A stretch of DNA of 64,000 nt, from NCBI GenBank assembly GCA_037893245.1, contig JBAIAA010001564.1, positions 28,740 through 92,739 on the forward strand, given 5' to 3'. This document shows positions 10,875 to 24,600 of the stretch, piece after piece (positions within the stretch are counted from its first letter, which is position 1; each line of letters opens with the position of its first letter). The DNA comes from Crossaster papposus. Its lineage: Eukaryota; Echinodermata; Asteroidea; Velatida; Solasteridae. The translations under genes and the position numbers were made by a program. The notes beneath the pieces are model-generated. The model was not told the origin of the DNA. It made no database searches and was given only the letters and a program-made list of their open reading frames with translations.

Positions 10875-13800
10875 AAATATGTAAAGGGAAAGAAGTGTGC
10901 ATAAGAAATATGTAAAGGGAAAGAAGTGTGCATAAGAAATATGTAAAGGGAAAGAAGTGTGCATAAGAAATATGTAAAGGGAAAGAAGTGTGCATAAGAA
11001 ATATGTAAAGGGAAAGAAGTGTGCATAAGAAATATGTAAAGGGAAAGAAGTGTGCATAAGAAATATGTAAAGGGAAAGAAGTGTGCATAAGAAATATGTA
11101 AAGGGAAAGAAGTGTGCATAAGAAATATGTAAAGGGAAAGAAGTGTGCATAAGAAATATGTAAAGGGAAAGAAGTGTGCATAAGAAATATGTAAAGGGAA
11201 AGAAGTGTGCATAAGAAATATGTAAAGGGAAAGAAGTGTGCATAAGAAATATGTAAAGGGAAAGAAGTGTGCATAAGAAATATGTAAAGGGAAAGAAGTG
11301 TGCATAAGAAATATGTAAAGGGAAAGAAGTGTGCATAAGAAATATGTAAAGGGAAAGAAGTGTGCATAAGAAATATGTAAAGGGAAAGAAGTGTGCATAA
11401 GAAATATGTAAAGGGAAAGAAGTGTGCATAAGAAATATGTAAAGGGAAAGAAGTGTGCATAAGAAATATGTAAAGGGAAAGAAGTGTGCATAAGAAATAT
11501 GTAAAGGGAAAGAAGTGTGCATAAGAAATATGTAAAGGGAAAGAAGTGTGCATAAGAAATATGTAAAGGGAAAGAAGTGTGCATAAGAAATATGTAAAGG
11601 GAAAGAAGTGTGCATAAGAAATATGTAAAGGGAAAGAAGTGTGCATAAGAAATATGTAAAGGGAAAGAAGTGTGCATAAGAAATATGTAAAGGGAAAGAA
11701 GTGTGCATAAGAAATATGTAAAGGGAAAGAAGTGTGCATAAGAAATATGTAAAGGGAAAGAAGTGTGCATAAGAAATATGTAAAGGGAAAGAAGTGTGCA
11801 TAAGAAATATGTAAAGGGAAAGAAGTGTGCATAAGAAATATGTAAAGGGAAAGAAGTGTGCATAAGAAATATGTAAAGGGAAAGAAGTGTGCATAAGAAA
11901 TATGTAAAGGGAAAGAAGTGTGCATAAGAAATATGTAAAGGGAAAGAAGTGTGCATAAGAAATATGTAAAGGGAAAGAAGTGTGCATAAGAAATATGTAA
12001 AGGGAAAGAAGTGTGCATAAGAAATATGTAAAGGGAAAGAAGTGTGCATAAGAAATATGTAAAGGGAAAGAAGTGTGCATAAGAAATATGTAAAGGGAAA
12101 GAAGTGTGCATAAGAAATATGTAAAGGGAAAGAAGTGTGCATAAGAAATATGTAAAGGGAAAGAAGTGTGCATAAGAAATATGTAAAGGGAAAGAAGTGT
12201 GCATAAGAAATATGTAAAGGGAAAGAAGTGTGCATAAGAAATATGTAAAGGGAAAGAAGTGTGCATAAGAAATATGTAAAGGGAAAGAAGTGTGCATAAG
12301 AAATATGTAAAGGGAAAGAAGTGTGCATAAGAAATATGTAAAGGGAAAGAAGTGTGCATAAGAAATATGTAAAGGGAAAGAAGTGTGCATAAGAAATATG
12401 TAAAGGGAAAGAAGTGTGCATAAGAAATATGTAAAGGGAAAGAAGTGTGCATAAGAAATATGTAAAGGGAAAGAAGTGTGCATAAGAAATATGTAAAGGG
12501 AAAGAAGTGTGCATAAGAAATATGTAAAGGGAAAGAAGTGTGCATAAGAAATATGTAAAGGGAAAGAAGTGTGCATAAGAAATATGTAAAGGGAAAGAAG
12601 TGTGCATAAGAAATATGTAAAGGGAAAGAAGTGTGCATAAGAAATATGTAAAGGGAAAGAAGTGTGCATAAGAAATATGTAAAGGGAAAGAAGTGTGCAT
12701 AAGAAATATGTAAAGGGAAAGAAGTGTGCATAAGAAATATGTAAAGGGAAAGAAGTGTGCATAAGAAATATGTAAAGGGAAAGAAGTGTGCATAAGAAAT
12801 ATGTAAAGGGAAAGAAGTGTGCATAAGAAATATGTAAAGGGAAAGAAGTGTGCATAAGAAATATGTAAAGGGAAAGAAGTGTGCATAAGAAATATGTAAA
12901 GGGAAAGAAGTGTGCATAAGAAATATGTAAAGGGAAAGAAGTGTGCATAAGAAATATGTAAAGGGAAAGAAGTGTGCATAAGAAATATGTAAAGGGAAAG
13001 AAGTGTGCATAAGAAATATGTAAAGGGAAAGAAGTGTGCATAAGAAATATGTAAAGGGAAAGAAGTGTGCATAAGAAATATGTAAAGGGAAAGAAGTGTG
13101 CATAAGAAATATGTAAAGGGAAAGAAGTGTGCATAAGAAATATGTAAAGGGAAAGAAGTGTGCATAAGAAATATGTAAAGGGAAAGAAGTGTGCATAAGA
13201 AATATGTAAAGGGAAAGAAGTGTGCATAAGAAATATGTAAAGGGAAAGAAGTGTGCATAAGAAATATGTAAAGGGAAAGAAGTGTGCATAAGAAATATGT
13301 AAAGGGAAAGAAGTGTGCATAAGAAATATGTAAAGGGAAAGAAGTGTGCATAAGAAATATGTAAAGGGAAAGAAGTGTGCATAAGAAATATGTAAAGGGA
13401 AAGAAGTGTGCATAAGAAATATGTAAAGGGAAAGAAGTGTGCATAAGAAATATGTAAAGGGAAAGAAGTGTGCATAAGAAATATGTAAAGGGAAAGAAGT
13501 GTGCATAAGAAATATGTAAAGGGAAAGAAGTGTGCATAAGAAATATGTAAAGGGAAAGAAGTGTGCATAAGAAATATGTAAAGGGAAAGAAGTGTGCATA
13601 AGAAATATGTAAAGGGAAAGAAGTGTGCATAAGAAATATGTAAAGGGAAAGAAGTGTGCATAAGAAATATGTAAAGGGAAAGAAGTGTGCATAAGAAATA
13701 TGTAAAGGGAAAGAAGTGTGCATAAGAAATATGTAAAGGGAAAGAAGTGTGCATAAGAAATATGTAAAGGGAAAGAAGTGTGCATAAGAAATATGTAAAG

Positions 13801-14767
13801 GGAAAGAAGTGTGCATAAGAAATATGTAAAGGGAAAGAAGTGTGCATAAGAAATATGTAAAGGGAAAGAAGTGTGCATAAGAAATATGTAAAGGGAAAGA
13901 AGTGTGCATAAGAAATATGTAAAGGGAAAGAAGTGTGCATAAGAAATATGTAAAGGGAAAGAAGTGTGCATAAGAAATATGTAAAGGGAAAGAAGTGTGC
14001 ATAAGAAATATGTAAAGGGAAAGAAGTGTGCATAAGAAATATGTAAAGGGAAAGAAGTGTGCATAAGAAATATGTAAAGGGAAAGAAGTGTGCATAAGAA
14101 ATATGTAAAGGGAAAGAAGTGTGCATAAGAAATATGTAAAGGGAAAGAAGTGTGCATAAGAAATATGTAAAGGGAAAGAAGTGTGCATAAGAAATATGTA
14201 AAGGGAAAGAAGTGTGCATAAGAAATATGTAAAGGGAAAGAAGTGTGCATAAGAAATATGTAAAGGGAAAGAAGTGTGCATAAGAAATATGTAAAGGGAA
14301 AGAAGTGTGCATAAGAAATATGTAAAGGGAAAGAAGTGTGCATAAGAAATATGTAAAGGGAAAGAAGTGTGCATAAGAAATATGTAAAGGGAAAGAAGTG
14401 TGCATAAGAAATATGTAAAGGGAAAGAAGTGTGCATAAGAAATATGTAAAGGGAAAGAAGTGTGCATAAGAAATATGTAAAGGGAAAGAAGTGTGCATAA
14501 GAAATATGTAAAGGGAAAGAAGTGTGCATAAGAAATATGTAAAGGGAAAGAAGTGTGCATAAGAAATATGTAAAGGGAAAGAAGTGTGCATAAGAAATAT
14601 GTAAAGGGAAAGAAGTGTGCATAAGAAATATGTAAAGGGAAAGAAGTGTGCATAAGAAATATGTAAAGGGAAAGAAGTGTGCATAAGAAATATGTAAAGG
14701 GAAAGAAGTGTGCATAAGAAATATGTAAAGGGAAAGAAGTGTGCATAAGAAATATGTAAAGGGAAAG
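10875..14767. repeat. About 125 consecutive consensus monomers
   Basis: A second invariant stretch of about 3.9 kb in which I saw no deviation from the 31-bp unit. Like 3621-7210, it begins directly after a 32-bp unit with the same extra G. The two stretches may be copies that have since changed in length. No gene-like or regulatory content is visible. Confidence 0.88.
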
Positions 14768-16008
14768 GAGTGTGCATAAGAAATATGTAAAGGGAAAGAA
14801 GTGTGCATAAGAAATATGTAAAGGGAAAGAAGTGTGCATAAGAAATATGTAAAGGGAAAGAAGTGTGCATAAGAAATATGTAAAGGGAAAGAAGTGTGCA
14901 TAAGAAATATGTAAAGGGAAAGAAGTGTGCATAAGAAATATGTAAAGGGAAAGAAGTGTGCATAAGAAATATGTAAAGGGAAAGAATTGTGCATAAGAAA
15001 TATGTAAAGGGAAAGAAGTGTGCATAAGAAATATGTAAAGGGAAAGAAGTGTGCATAAGAAATATGTAAAGGGAAAGAAGTGTGCATAAGAAATATGTAA
15101 AGGGAAAGAAGTGTGCATAAGAAATATGTAAAGGGAAAGAAGTGTGCATAAGAAATATGTAAAGGGAAAGAAGTGTGCATAAGAAATATGTAAAGGGAAA
15201 GAAGTGTGCATAAGAAATATGTAAAGGGAAAGAAGTGTGCATAAGAAATATGTAAAGGGAAAGAAGTGTGCATAAGAAATATGTAAAGGGAAAGAAGTGT
15301 GCATAAGAAATATGTAAAGGGAAAGAAGTGTGCATAAGAAATATGTAAAGGGAAAGAAGTGTGCATAAGAAATATGTAAAGGGAAAGAAGTGTGCATAAG
15401 AAATATGTAAAGGGAAAGAAGTGTGCATAAGAAATATGTAAAGGGAAAGAAGTGTGCATAAGAAATATGTAAAGGGAAAGAAGTGTGCATAAGAAATATG
15501 TAAAGGGAAAGAAGTGTGCATAAGAAATATGTAAAGGGAAAGAAGTGTGCATAAGAAATATGTAAAGGGAAAGAAGTGTGCATAAGAAATATGTAAAGGG
15601 AAAGAAGTGTGCATAAGAAATATGTAAAGGGAAAGAAGTGTGCATAAGAAATATGTAAAGGGAAAGAAGTGTGCATAAGAAATATGTAAAGGGAAAGAAG
15701 TGTGCATAAGAAATATGTAAAGGGAAAGAAGTGTGCATAAGAAATATGTAAAGGGAAAGAAGTGTGCATAAGAAATATGTAAAGGGAAAGAAGTGTGCAT
15801 AAGAAATATGTAAAGGGAAAGAAGTGTGCATAAGAAATATGTAAAGGGAAAGAAGTGTGCATAAGAAATATGTAAAGGGAAAGAAGTGTGCATAAGAAAT
15901 ATGTAAAGGGAAAGAAGTGTGCATAAGAAATATGTAAAGGGAAAGAAGTGTGCATAAGAAATAATAAAGGGAAAGAAGTGTGCATAAGAAATATGTAAAG
16001 GGAAAGAA
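14768..16008. repeat. 31-mer array before cluster C
   Basis: It starts with the GAAAGGAGTG (14768) and GAATTGTGC (14987) marker units duplicated from 10241 and 10460, continues with about 31 unvaried monomers, and ends with a 30-bp short unit near 15960. That unit lies about 88 bp before the CTCCAG of cluster C. The same short-unit spacing precedes cluster A (7218 to 7306). Confidence 0.88.
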
Positions 16009-16720
16009 GTGTGCATAAGAAATAAACACATGATGTGGGAACAAGCCCTCCAGTTAAATATGTAAAGGGAAAGAAGTGTGCATAAGAAATAAACACATGA
16101 TGTGGGAACAAGCCCTCGAGTTAAATATGTAAAGGGAAAGAAGTGTGCATAATAAATATGTAAAGGGAAAGAAGTGTGCATAATAAATATGTAAAGGGAA
16201 AGAAGTGTGCATAAGAAATATGTAAAGGAAAAGAAGTGTGCATAAGAAATATGTAAAGGGAAAGAAGTGTGCATAAGAAATATGTAAAGGGAAAGAAGTG
16301 TGCATAAGAAATATGTAAAGGGAAAGAAGTGTGCATACGAAATAAACACATGATGTCGGAACAAGCCCTCGAGTTAAATATGTAAAGGGAAAGAAGTGAG
16401 CATAAGAAATAAACACATGATGTGGGAACAAGCCCTCCAGTTAAATATGTAAAGGGAAAGAAGTGTGCATAAGAAATATGTAAAGGGAAAGAAGTGTGCA
16501 TAAGAAATATGTAAAGGGAAAGAAGTGTGCATAAGAAATAAACACCTGATGTGGGAACAAGCCCTCGAGTTAAATATGTAAAGGGAAAGAAGTGTGCATA
16601 AGAAATATGTAAAGGGAAAGAAGTGTGCATAAGAAATATGTAAAGGGAAAGAAGTGTGCATAAGAAATAAACACCTGATGTGGGAACAAGCCCTCGAGTT
16701 AAATATGTAAAGGGAAAGAA
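16009..16720. repeat. Long-unit cluster C
   Basis: Long units at 16048 (CTCCAG), 16115, 16368, 16435 (CTCCAG), 16564 and 16693 reproduce cluster B at +7287 bp. From 16368 onward they reproduce cluster A at +8711 bp. CACCTG cores lie in the last two, GATGTCGG in the core at 16368, and GTGAGC at 16396. Together with cluster D this is the distal copy of the composite block. Confidence 0.92.
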
Positions 16721-17432
16721 GTGTGCATAAGAAATATGTAAAGGGAAAGAAGTGTGCATAAGAAATATGTAAAGGGAAAGAAGTGTGCATAAGAAATATG
16801 TAAAGGGAAAGAAGTGTGCATAAGAAATATGTAAAGGGAAAGAAGTGTGCATAAGAAATATGTAAAGGGAAAGAAGTGTGCATAAGAAATATGTAAAGGG
16901 AAAGAAGTGTGCATAAGAAATATGTAAAGGGAAAGAAGTGTGCATAAGAAATATGTAAAGGGAAAGAAGTGTGCATAAGAAATATGTAAAGGGAAAGAAG
17001 TGTGCATAAGAAATATATAAAGGGAAAGAAGTGTGCATAAGAAATATGTAAAGGGAAAGAAGTGTGCATAAGAAATATGTAAAGGGAAAGAAGTGTGCAT
17101 AAGAAATATGTAAAGGGAAAGAAGTGTGCATAAGAAATATGTAAAGGGAAAGAAGTGTGCATAAGAAATATGTAAAGGGAAAGAAGTGTGCATAAGAAAT
17201 ATGTAAAGGGAAAGAAGTGTGCATAAGAAATATGTAAAGGGAAAGAAGTGTGCATAAGAAATATGTAAAGGGAAAGAAGTGTGCATAAGAAATATGTAAA
17301 GGGAAAGAAGTGTGCATAAGAAATATGTAAAGGGAAAGAAGTGTGCATAAGAAATATGTAAAGGGAAAGAAGTGTGCATAAGAAATAATAAAGGGAAAGA
17401 AGTGTGCATAAGAAATATGTAAAGGGAAAGAA
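16721..17432. repeat. 31-mer linker between clusters C and D
   Basis: A 779-bp spacing from long unit 16693 to 17472, with a TATATAAAG variant near 17014 and a 30-bp unit near 17383. Both are 8711 bp from their counterparts in the A-B linker. Only repeat monomers are present. Confidence 0.9.
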
Positions 17433-18144
17433 GTGTGCATAAGAAATAAACACATGATGTGGGAACAAGCCCTCCAGTTAAATATGTAAAGGGAAAGAAG
17501 TGTGCATAAGAAATAAACACATGATGTGGGAACAAGCCCTCGAGTTAAATATGTAAAGGGAAAGAAGTGTGCATAATAAATATGTAAAGGGAAAGAAGTG
17601 TGCATAATAAATATGTAAAGGGAAAGAAGTGTGCATAAGAAATATGTAAAGGAAAAGAAGTGTGCATAAGAAATATGTAAAGGGAAAGAAGTGTGCATAA
17701 GAAATATGTAAAGGGAAAGAAGTGTGCATAAGAAATATGTAAAGGGAAAGAAGTGTGCATACGAAATAAACACATGATGTCGGAACAAGCCCTCGAGTTA
17801 AATATGTAAAGGGAAAGAAGTGAGCATAAGAAATAAACACATGATGTGGGAACAAGCCCTCCAGTTAAATATGTAAAGGGAAAGAAGTGTGCATAAGAAA
17901 TATGTAAAGGGAAAGAAGTGTGCATAAGAAATATGTAAAGGGAAAGAAGTGTGCATAAGAAATAAACACCTGATGTGGGAACAAGCCCTCGAGTTAAATA
18001 TGTAAAGGGAAAGAAGTGTGCATAAGAAATATGTAAAGGGAAAGAAGTGTGCATAAGAAATATGTAAAGGGAAAGAAGTGTGCATAAGAAATAAACACCT
18101 GATGTGGGAACAAGCCCTCGAGTTAAATATGTAAAGGGAAAGAA
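17433..18144. repeat. Long-unit cluster D
   Basis: Long units at 17472 (CTCCAG), 17539, 17792, 17859 (CTCCAG), 17988 and 18117, each exactly 8711 bp from cluster B. GTGAGC lies at 17820 and CACCTG begins at 17967 and 18096. This fourth full copy confirms the block is a fixed higher-order cassette rather than randomly placed long units. Confidence 0.92.
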
Positions 18145-18620
18145 GTGTGCATAAGAAATATGTAAAGGGAAAGAAGTGTGCATAAGAAATATGTAAAGGG
18201 AAAGAAGTGTGCATAAGAAATATGTAAAGGGAAAGAAGTGTGCATAAGAAATAATAAAGGGAAAGAAGTGTGCATAAGAAATATGTAAAGGGAAAGAAGT
18301 GTGCATAAGAAATAATAAAGGGAAAGAAGTGTGCATAAGAAATATGTAAAGGGAAAGAAGTGTGCATAAGAAATATGTAAAGGGAAAGAAGTGTGCATAA
18401 GAAATATGTAAAGGGAAAGAAGTGTGCATAAGAAATATGTAAAGGGAAAGAAGTGTGCATAAGAAATATGTAAAGGGAAAGAAGTGTGCATAAGAAATAT
18501 GTAAAGGGAAAGAAGTGTGCATAATAAATATGTAAAGGGAAAGAAGTGTGCATAAGAAATAAACACATGATGTGGGAACAAGCCCTCGAGTTAAATATGT
18601 AAAGGGAAAGAAGTGTGCAT
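18145..18620. repeat. Post-D segment with short units and long unit
   Basis: The copy of 9434-9901 at +8711 bp: short units near 18249 and 18310, ATAATAAAT near 18522 and a long unit with CTCGAG at 18585. Similarity to the first copy is lost soon after: CATACGAAAT near 10126 has no partner near 18837. The right boundary of the 8.7-kb duplication therefore falls between about 18.6 and 18.84 kb. Confidence 0.88.
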
Positions 18621-21600
18621 AAGAAATATGTAAAGGGAAAGAAGTGTGCATAAGAAATATGTAAAGGGAAAGAAGTGTGCATAAGAAATATGTAAAGGGA
18701 AAGAAGTGTGCATAAGAAATATGTAAAGGGAAAGAAGTGTGCATAAGAAATATGTAAAGGGAAAGAAGTGTGCATAAGAAATATGTAAAGGGAAAGAAGT
18801 GTGCATAAGAAATATGTAAAGGGAAAGAAGTGTGCATAAGAAATATGTAAAGGGAAAGAAGTGTGCATAAGAAATATGTAAAGGGAAAGAAGTGTGCATA
18901 AGAAATATGTAAAGGGAAAGAAGTGTGCATAAGAAATATGTAAAGGGAAAGAAGTGTGCATAAGAAATATGTAAAGGGAAAGAAGTGTGCATAAGAAATA
19001 TGTAAATGGAAAGAAGTGTGCATAAGAAATATGTAAAGGGAAAGGAGTGTGCATAAGAAATATGTAAAGGGAAAGAAGTGTGCATAAGAAATATGTAAAG
19101 GGAAAGAAATGTGCATAAGAAATATGTAAAGGGAAAGAAGTGTGCATAAGAAATATGTAAAGGGAAAGAAGTGTGCATAAGAAATATGTAAAGGGAAAGA
19201 AGTGTGCATAAGAAATATGTAAAGGGAAAGAAGTGTGCATAAGAAATATGTAAAGGGAAAGAAGTGTGCATAAGAAATATGTAAAGGGAAAGAAGTGTGC
19301 CTAAGAAATATGTAAAGGGAAAGAAGTGTGCATACGAAATTTGTAAAGGGAAAGAAGTGTGCATAAGAAATATGTAAAGGGAAAGAAGTGTGCATAAGAA
19401 ATATGTAAATGGAAAGAAGTGTGCATAAGAAATATGTAAAGGGAAAGAAGTGTGCATAAGAAATATGTAAAGGGAAAGAAGTGTGCATAAGAAATATGTA
19501 AAGGGAAAGAAGTGTGCATAAGAAATATGTAAAAGGAAAGAAGTGTGCATAAGAAATATGTAAAGGGAAAGAAGTGTGCATAAGAAATATGTAAAGGGAA
19601 AGAAGTGTGCATAAGAAATATGTAAAGGGAAAGAAGTGTGCATAAGAAATATGTAAAGGGAAAGAAGTGTGCATAAGAAATATGTAAAGGGAAAGAAGTG
19701 TGCATAAGAAATATGTAAAGGGAAAGAAGTGTGCATAAGAAATATGTAAAGGGAAAGAAGTGTGCATAAGAAATATGTAAAGGGAAAGGAGTGTGCATAA
19801 GAAATATGTAAAGGGAAAGAAGTGTGCATAAGAAATATGTAAAGGGAAAGAAGTGTGCATAAGAAATATGTAAAGGGAAAGAAGTGTGCATAAGAAATAT
19901 GTAAAGGGAAAGAAGTGTGCATAAGAAATATGTAAAGGGAAAGAAGTGTGCATAAGAAATATGTAAAGGGAAAGAAGTGTGCATAAGAAATATGTAAAGG
20001 GAAAGAAGTGTGCATAAGAAATATGTAAATGGAAAGAAGTGTGCATAAGAAATATGTAAAGGGAAAGAAGTGTGCATAAGAAATATGTAAAGGGAAAGAA
20101 GTGCGCATAAGAAATATGTAAAGGGAAAGAAGTGCGCATAAGAAATATGTAAAGGGAAAGAAGTTTGCATAAGAAATATGTAAAGGGAAAGAAGTGTGCA
20201 TAATACATATGTAAAGGGAAAGAAGTGTGCATAAGAAATATGTAAAGGGAAAGAAGTGTGCATAAGAAATATGTAAAGGGAAAGAAGTGTGCATAAGAAA
20301 TATGTAAAGGGAAAGAAGTGTGCATAAGAAATATGTAAAGGGAAAGAAGTGTGCATAAGAAATATGTAAAGGGAAAGAAGTGTGCATAAGAAATATGTAA
20401 AGGGAAAGAAGTGTGCATAAGAAATATGTAAAGGGAAAGAAGTGTGCATAAGAAATATGTAAAGGGAAAGAAGTGTGCATAAGAAATATGTAAAGGGAAA
20501 GAAGTGTGCATAAGAAATATGTAAAGGGAAAGGAGTGTGCATAAGAAATATGTAAAGGGAAAGAAGTGTGCATAAGAAATATGTAAAGGGAAAGAAGTGT
20601 GCATAAGAAATATGTAAAGGGAAAGAAGTGTGCATAAGAAATATGTAAAGGGAAAGAAGTGTGCATAAGAAATATGTAAAGGGAAAGAAGTGTGCATAAG
20701 AAATATGTAAAGGGAAAGAAGTGTGCATAAGAAATATGTAAAGGGAAAGAAGTGTGCATAAGAAATATGTAAAGGGAAAGAAGTGTGCATAAGAAATATG
20801 TAAAGGGAAAGAAGTGCGCATAAGAAATATGTAAAGGGAAAGAAGTGCGCATAAGGAATATGTAAAGGGAAAGAAGTGCGCATAAGAAATATGTAAAGGG
20901 AAAGAAGTTTGCATAAGAAATATGTAAAGGGAAAGAAGTGTGCATAATACATATGTAAAGGGAAAGAAGTGTGCATAAGAAATATGTAAAGGGAAAGAAG
21001 TGTGCATAAGAAATATGTAAAGGGAAAGAAGTGTGCATAAGAAATATGTAAAGGGAAAGAAGTGTGCATAAGAAATATGTAAAGGGAAAGAAGTGTGCAT
21101 AAGAAATATGTAAAGGGAAAGAAGTGTGCATAAAAAATATGTAAAGGGAAAGAAGTGTGCATAAGAAATATGTAAAGGGAAAGAAGTGTGCATAAGAAAT
21201 ATGTAAAGGGAAAGAAGTGTGCATAAGAAATATGTAAAGGGAAAGAAGTGTGCATAAGAAATATGTAAAGGGAAAAAAGTGTGCATAAGAAATATGTAAA
21301 GGGAAAGAAGTGTGCATAAGAAATAAACACATGATGTGGGAACAAGCCCTCGAGTTAAATATGTAAAGGGAAAGAAGTGTGCATAAGAAATATGTAAAGG
21401 GAAAGAAGTGTGCATAAGAAATATGTAAAGGGAAAGAAGTGTGCATAAGAAATATGTAAAGGGAAAGAAGTGTGCATAAGAAATATGTAAAGGGAAAGAA
21501 GTGTGCATAAGAAATATGTAAAGGGAAAGAAGTGTGCATAAGAAATATGTAAAGGGAAAGAAGTGTGCATAAGAAATATGTAAAGGGAAAGAAGTGTGCA

Positions 21601-24600
21601 TAAGAAATATGTAAAGGGAAAGAAGTGTGCATAAGAAATATGTAAAGGGAAAGAAGTGTGCATAAGAAATATGTAAAGGGAAAGAAGTGTGCATAAGAAA
21701 TATGTAAAGGGAAAGAAGTGTGCATAAGAAATATGTAAAGGGAAAGAAGTGTGCATAAGAAATATGTAAAGGGAAAGAAGTGTGCATAAGAAATATGTAA
21801 AGGGAAAGAAGTGTGCATAAGAAATATGTAAAGGGAAAGAAGTGTGCATAAGAAATATGTAAAGGGAAAGAAGTGTGCATAAGAAATATGTAAAGGGAAA
21901 GAAGTGTGCATAAGAAATATGTAAAGGGAAAGAAGTGTGCATAAGAAATATGTAAAGGGAAAGAAGTGTGCATAAGAAATATGTAAAGGGAAAGAAGTGT
22001 GCATAAGAAATATGTAAAGGGAAAGAAGTGTGCATAAGAAATATGTAAAGGGAAAGAAGTGTGCATAAGAAATATGTAAAGGGAAAGAAGTGTGCATAAG
22101 AAATATGTAAAGGGAAAGAAGTGTGCATAAGAAATATGTAAAGGGAAAGAAGTGTGCATAAGAAATATGTAAAGGGAAAGAAGTGTGCATAAGAAATATG
22201 TAAAGGGAAAGAAGTGTGCATAAGAAATATGTAAAGGGAAAGAAGTGTGCATAAGAAATATGTAAAGGGAAAGAAGTGTGCATAAGAAATATGTAAAGGG
22301 AAAGAAGTGTGCATAAGAAATATGTAAAGGGAAAGAAGTGTGCATAAGAAATATGTAAAGGGAAAGAAGTGTGCATAAGAAATATGTAAAGGGAAAGAAG
22401 TGTGCATAAGAAATATGTAAAGGGAAAGAAGTGTGCATAAGAAATATGTAAAGGGAAAGAAGTGTGCATAAGAAATATGTAAAGGGAAAGAAGTGTGCAT
22501 AAGAAATATGTAAAGGGAAAGAAGTGTGCATAAGAAATATGTAAAGGGAAAGAAGTGTGCATAAGAAATATGTAAAGGGAAAGAAGTGTGCATAAGAAAT
22601 ATGTAAAGGGAAAGAAGTGTGCATAAGAAATATGTAAAGGGAAAGAAGTGTGCATAAGAAATATGTAAAGGGAAAGAAGTGTGCATAAGAAATATGTAAA
22701 GGGAAAGAAGTGTGCATAAGAAATATGTAAAGGGAAAGAAGTGTGCATAAGAAATATGTAAAGGGAAAGAAGTGTGCCTAAGAAATATGTAAAGGGAAAG
22801 AAGTGTGCATAAGAAATATGTAAAGGGAAAGAAGTGTGCATAAGAAATATGTAAAGGGAAAGAAGTGTGCATAAGAAATATGTAAATGGAAAGAAGTGTG
22901 CATAAGAAATATGTAAAGGGAAAGAAGTGTGCATAAGAAATATGTAAAGGGAAAGAAGTGAGCATAAGAAATATGTAAAGGGAAAGAAGTGTGCATAAGA
23001 AATATGTAAAGGGAAAGAAGTGTGCATAAGAAATATGTAAAAGGAAAGAAGTGTGCATAAGAAATATGTAAAGGGAAAGAAGTGTGCATAAGAAATATGT
23101 AAAGGGAAAGAAGTGTGCATAAGAAATATGTAAAGGGAAAGAAGTGTGCATAAGAAATATGTAAAGGGAAAGAAGTGTGCATAAGAAATATGTAAAGGGA
23201 AAGAAGTGTGCATAAGAAATATGTAAAGGGAAAGAAGTGTGCATAAGAAATATGTAAAGGGAAAGGAGTGTGCATAAGAAATATGTAAAGGGAAAGAAGT
23301 GTGCATAAGAAATATGTAAAGGGAAAGAAGTGTGCATAAGAAATATGTAAAGGGAAAGAAGTGTGCATAAGAAATATGTAAAGGGAAAGAAGTGTGCATA
23401 AGAAATATGTAAAGGGAAAGAAGTGTGCATAAGAAATATGTAAAGGGAAAGAAGTGTGCATAAGAAATATGTAAAGGGAAAGAAGTGTGCATAAGAAATA
23501 TGTAAAGGGAAAGAAGTGTGCATAAGAAATATGTAAAGGGAAAGAAGTGTGCATAAGAAATATGTAAAGGGAAAGAAGTGTGCATAAGAAATATGTAAAG
23601 GGAAAGAAGTGTGCATAAGAAATATGTAAAGGGAAAGAAGTGTGCATAAGAAATATGTAAAGGGAAAGAAGTGTGCATAAGAAATATGTAAAGGGAAAGA
23701 AGTGTGCATAAGAAATATGTAAAGGGAAAGAAGTGTGCATAAGAAATATGTAAAGGGAAAGAAGTGTGCATAAGAAATATGTAAAGGGAAAGAAGTGCGC
23801 ATAAGAAATATGTAAAGGGAAAGAAGTGCGCATAAGAAATATGTAAAGGGAAAGAAGTGTGCATAAGAAATATGTAAAGGGAAAGAAGTGTGCATAAGAA
23901 ATATGTAAAGGGAAAGAAGTGTGCATAAGAAATATGTAAAGGGAAAGAAGTGTGCATAAGAAATATGTAAAGGGAAAGAAGTGTGCATAAGAAATATGTA
24001 AAGGGAAAGAAGTGTGCATAAGAAATATGTAAAGGTAAAGAAGTGTGCATAAGAAATATGTAAAGGGAAAGAAGTGTGCACAAGAAATATGTAAAGGGAA
24101 AGAAGTGTGCATAAGAAATATGTAAAGGGAAAGAAGTGTGCATAAGAAATATGTAAAGGGAAAGAAGTGTACATAAGAAATATGTAAAGGGAAAGAAGTG
24201 TGCATAAGAAATATGTAAAGGGAAAGAAGTGTGCATAAGAAATATGTAAAGGGAAATAAGTGTGCATAAGAAATATGTAAAGGGAAAGAAGTGTGCATAA
24301 GAAATATGTAAAGGGAAAGAAGTGTGCATAAGAAATATGTAAAGGGAAAGAAGTGTGCATAAGAAATATGTAAAGGGAAAGAAGTGTGCATAAGAAATAT
24401 GTAAAGGGAAAGAAGTGTGCATAAGAAATATGTAAAGGGAAAGAAGTGTGCATAATAAATATGTAAAGGGAAAGAAGTGTGCATAAGAAATATGTAAAGG
24501 GAAAGAAGTGTGCATAAGAAATATGTAAAGGGAAAGAAGTGTGCATAAGAAATATGTAAAGGGAAAGAAGTGTGCATAAGAAATATGTAAAGGGAAAGAA

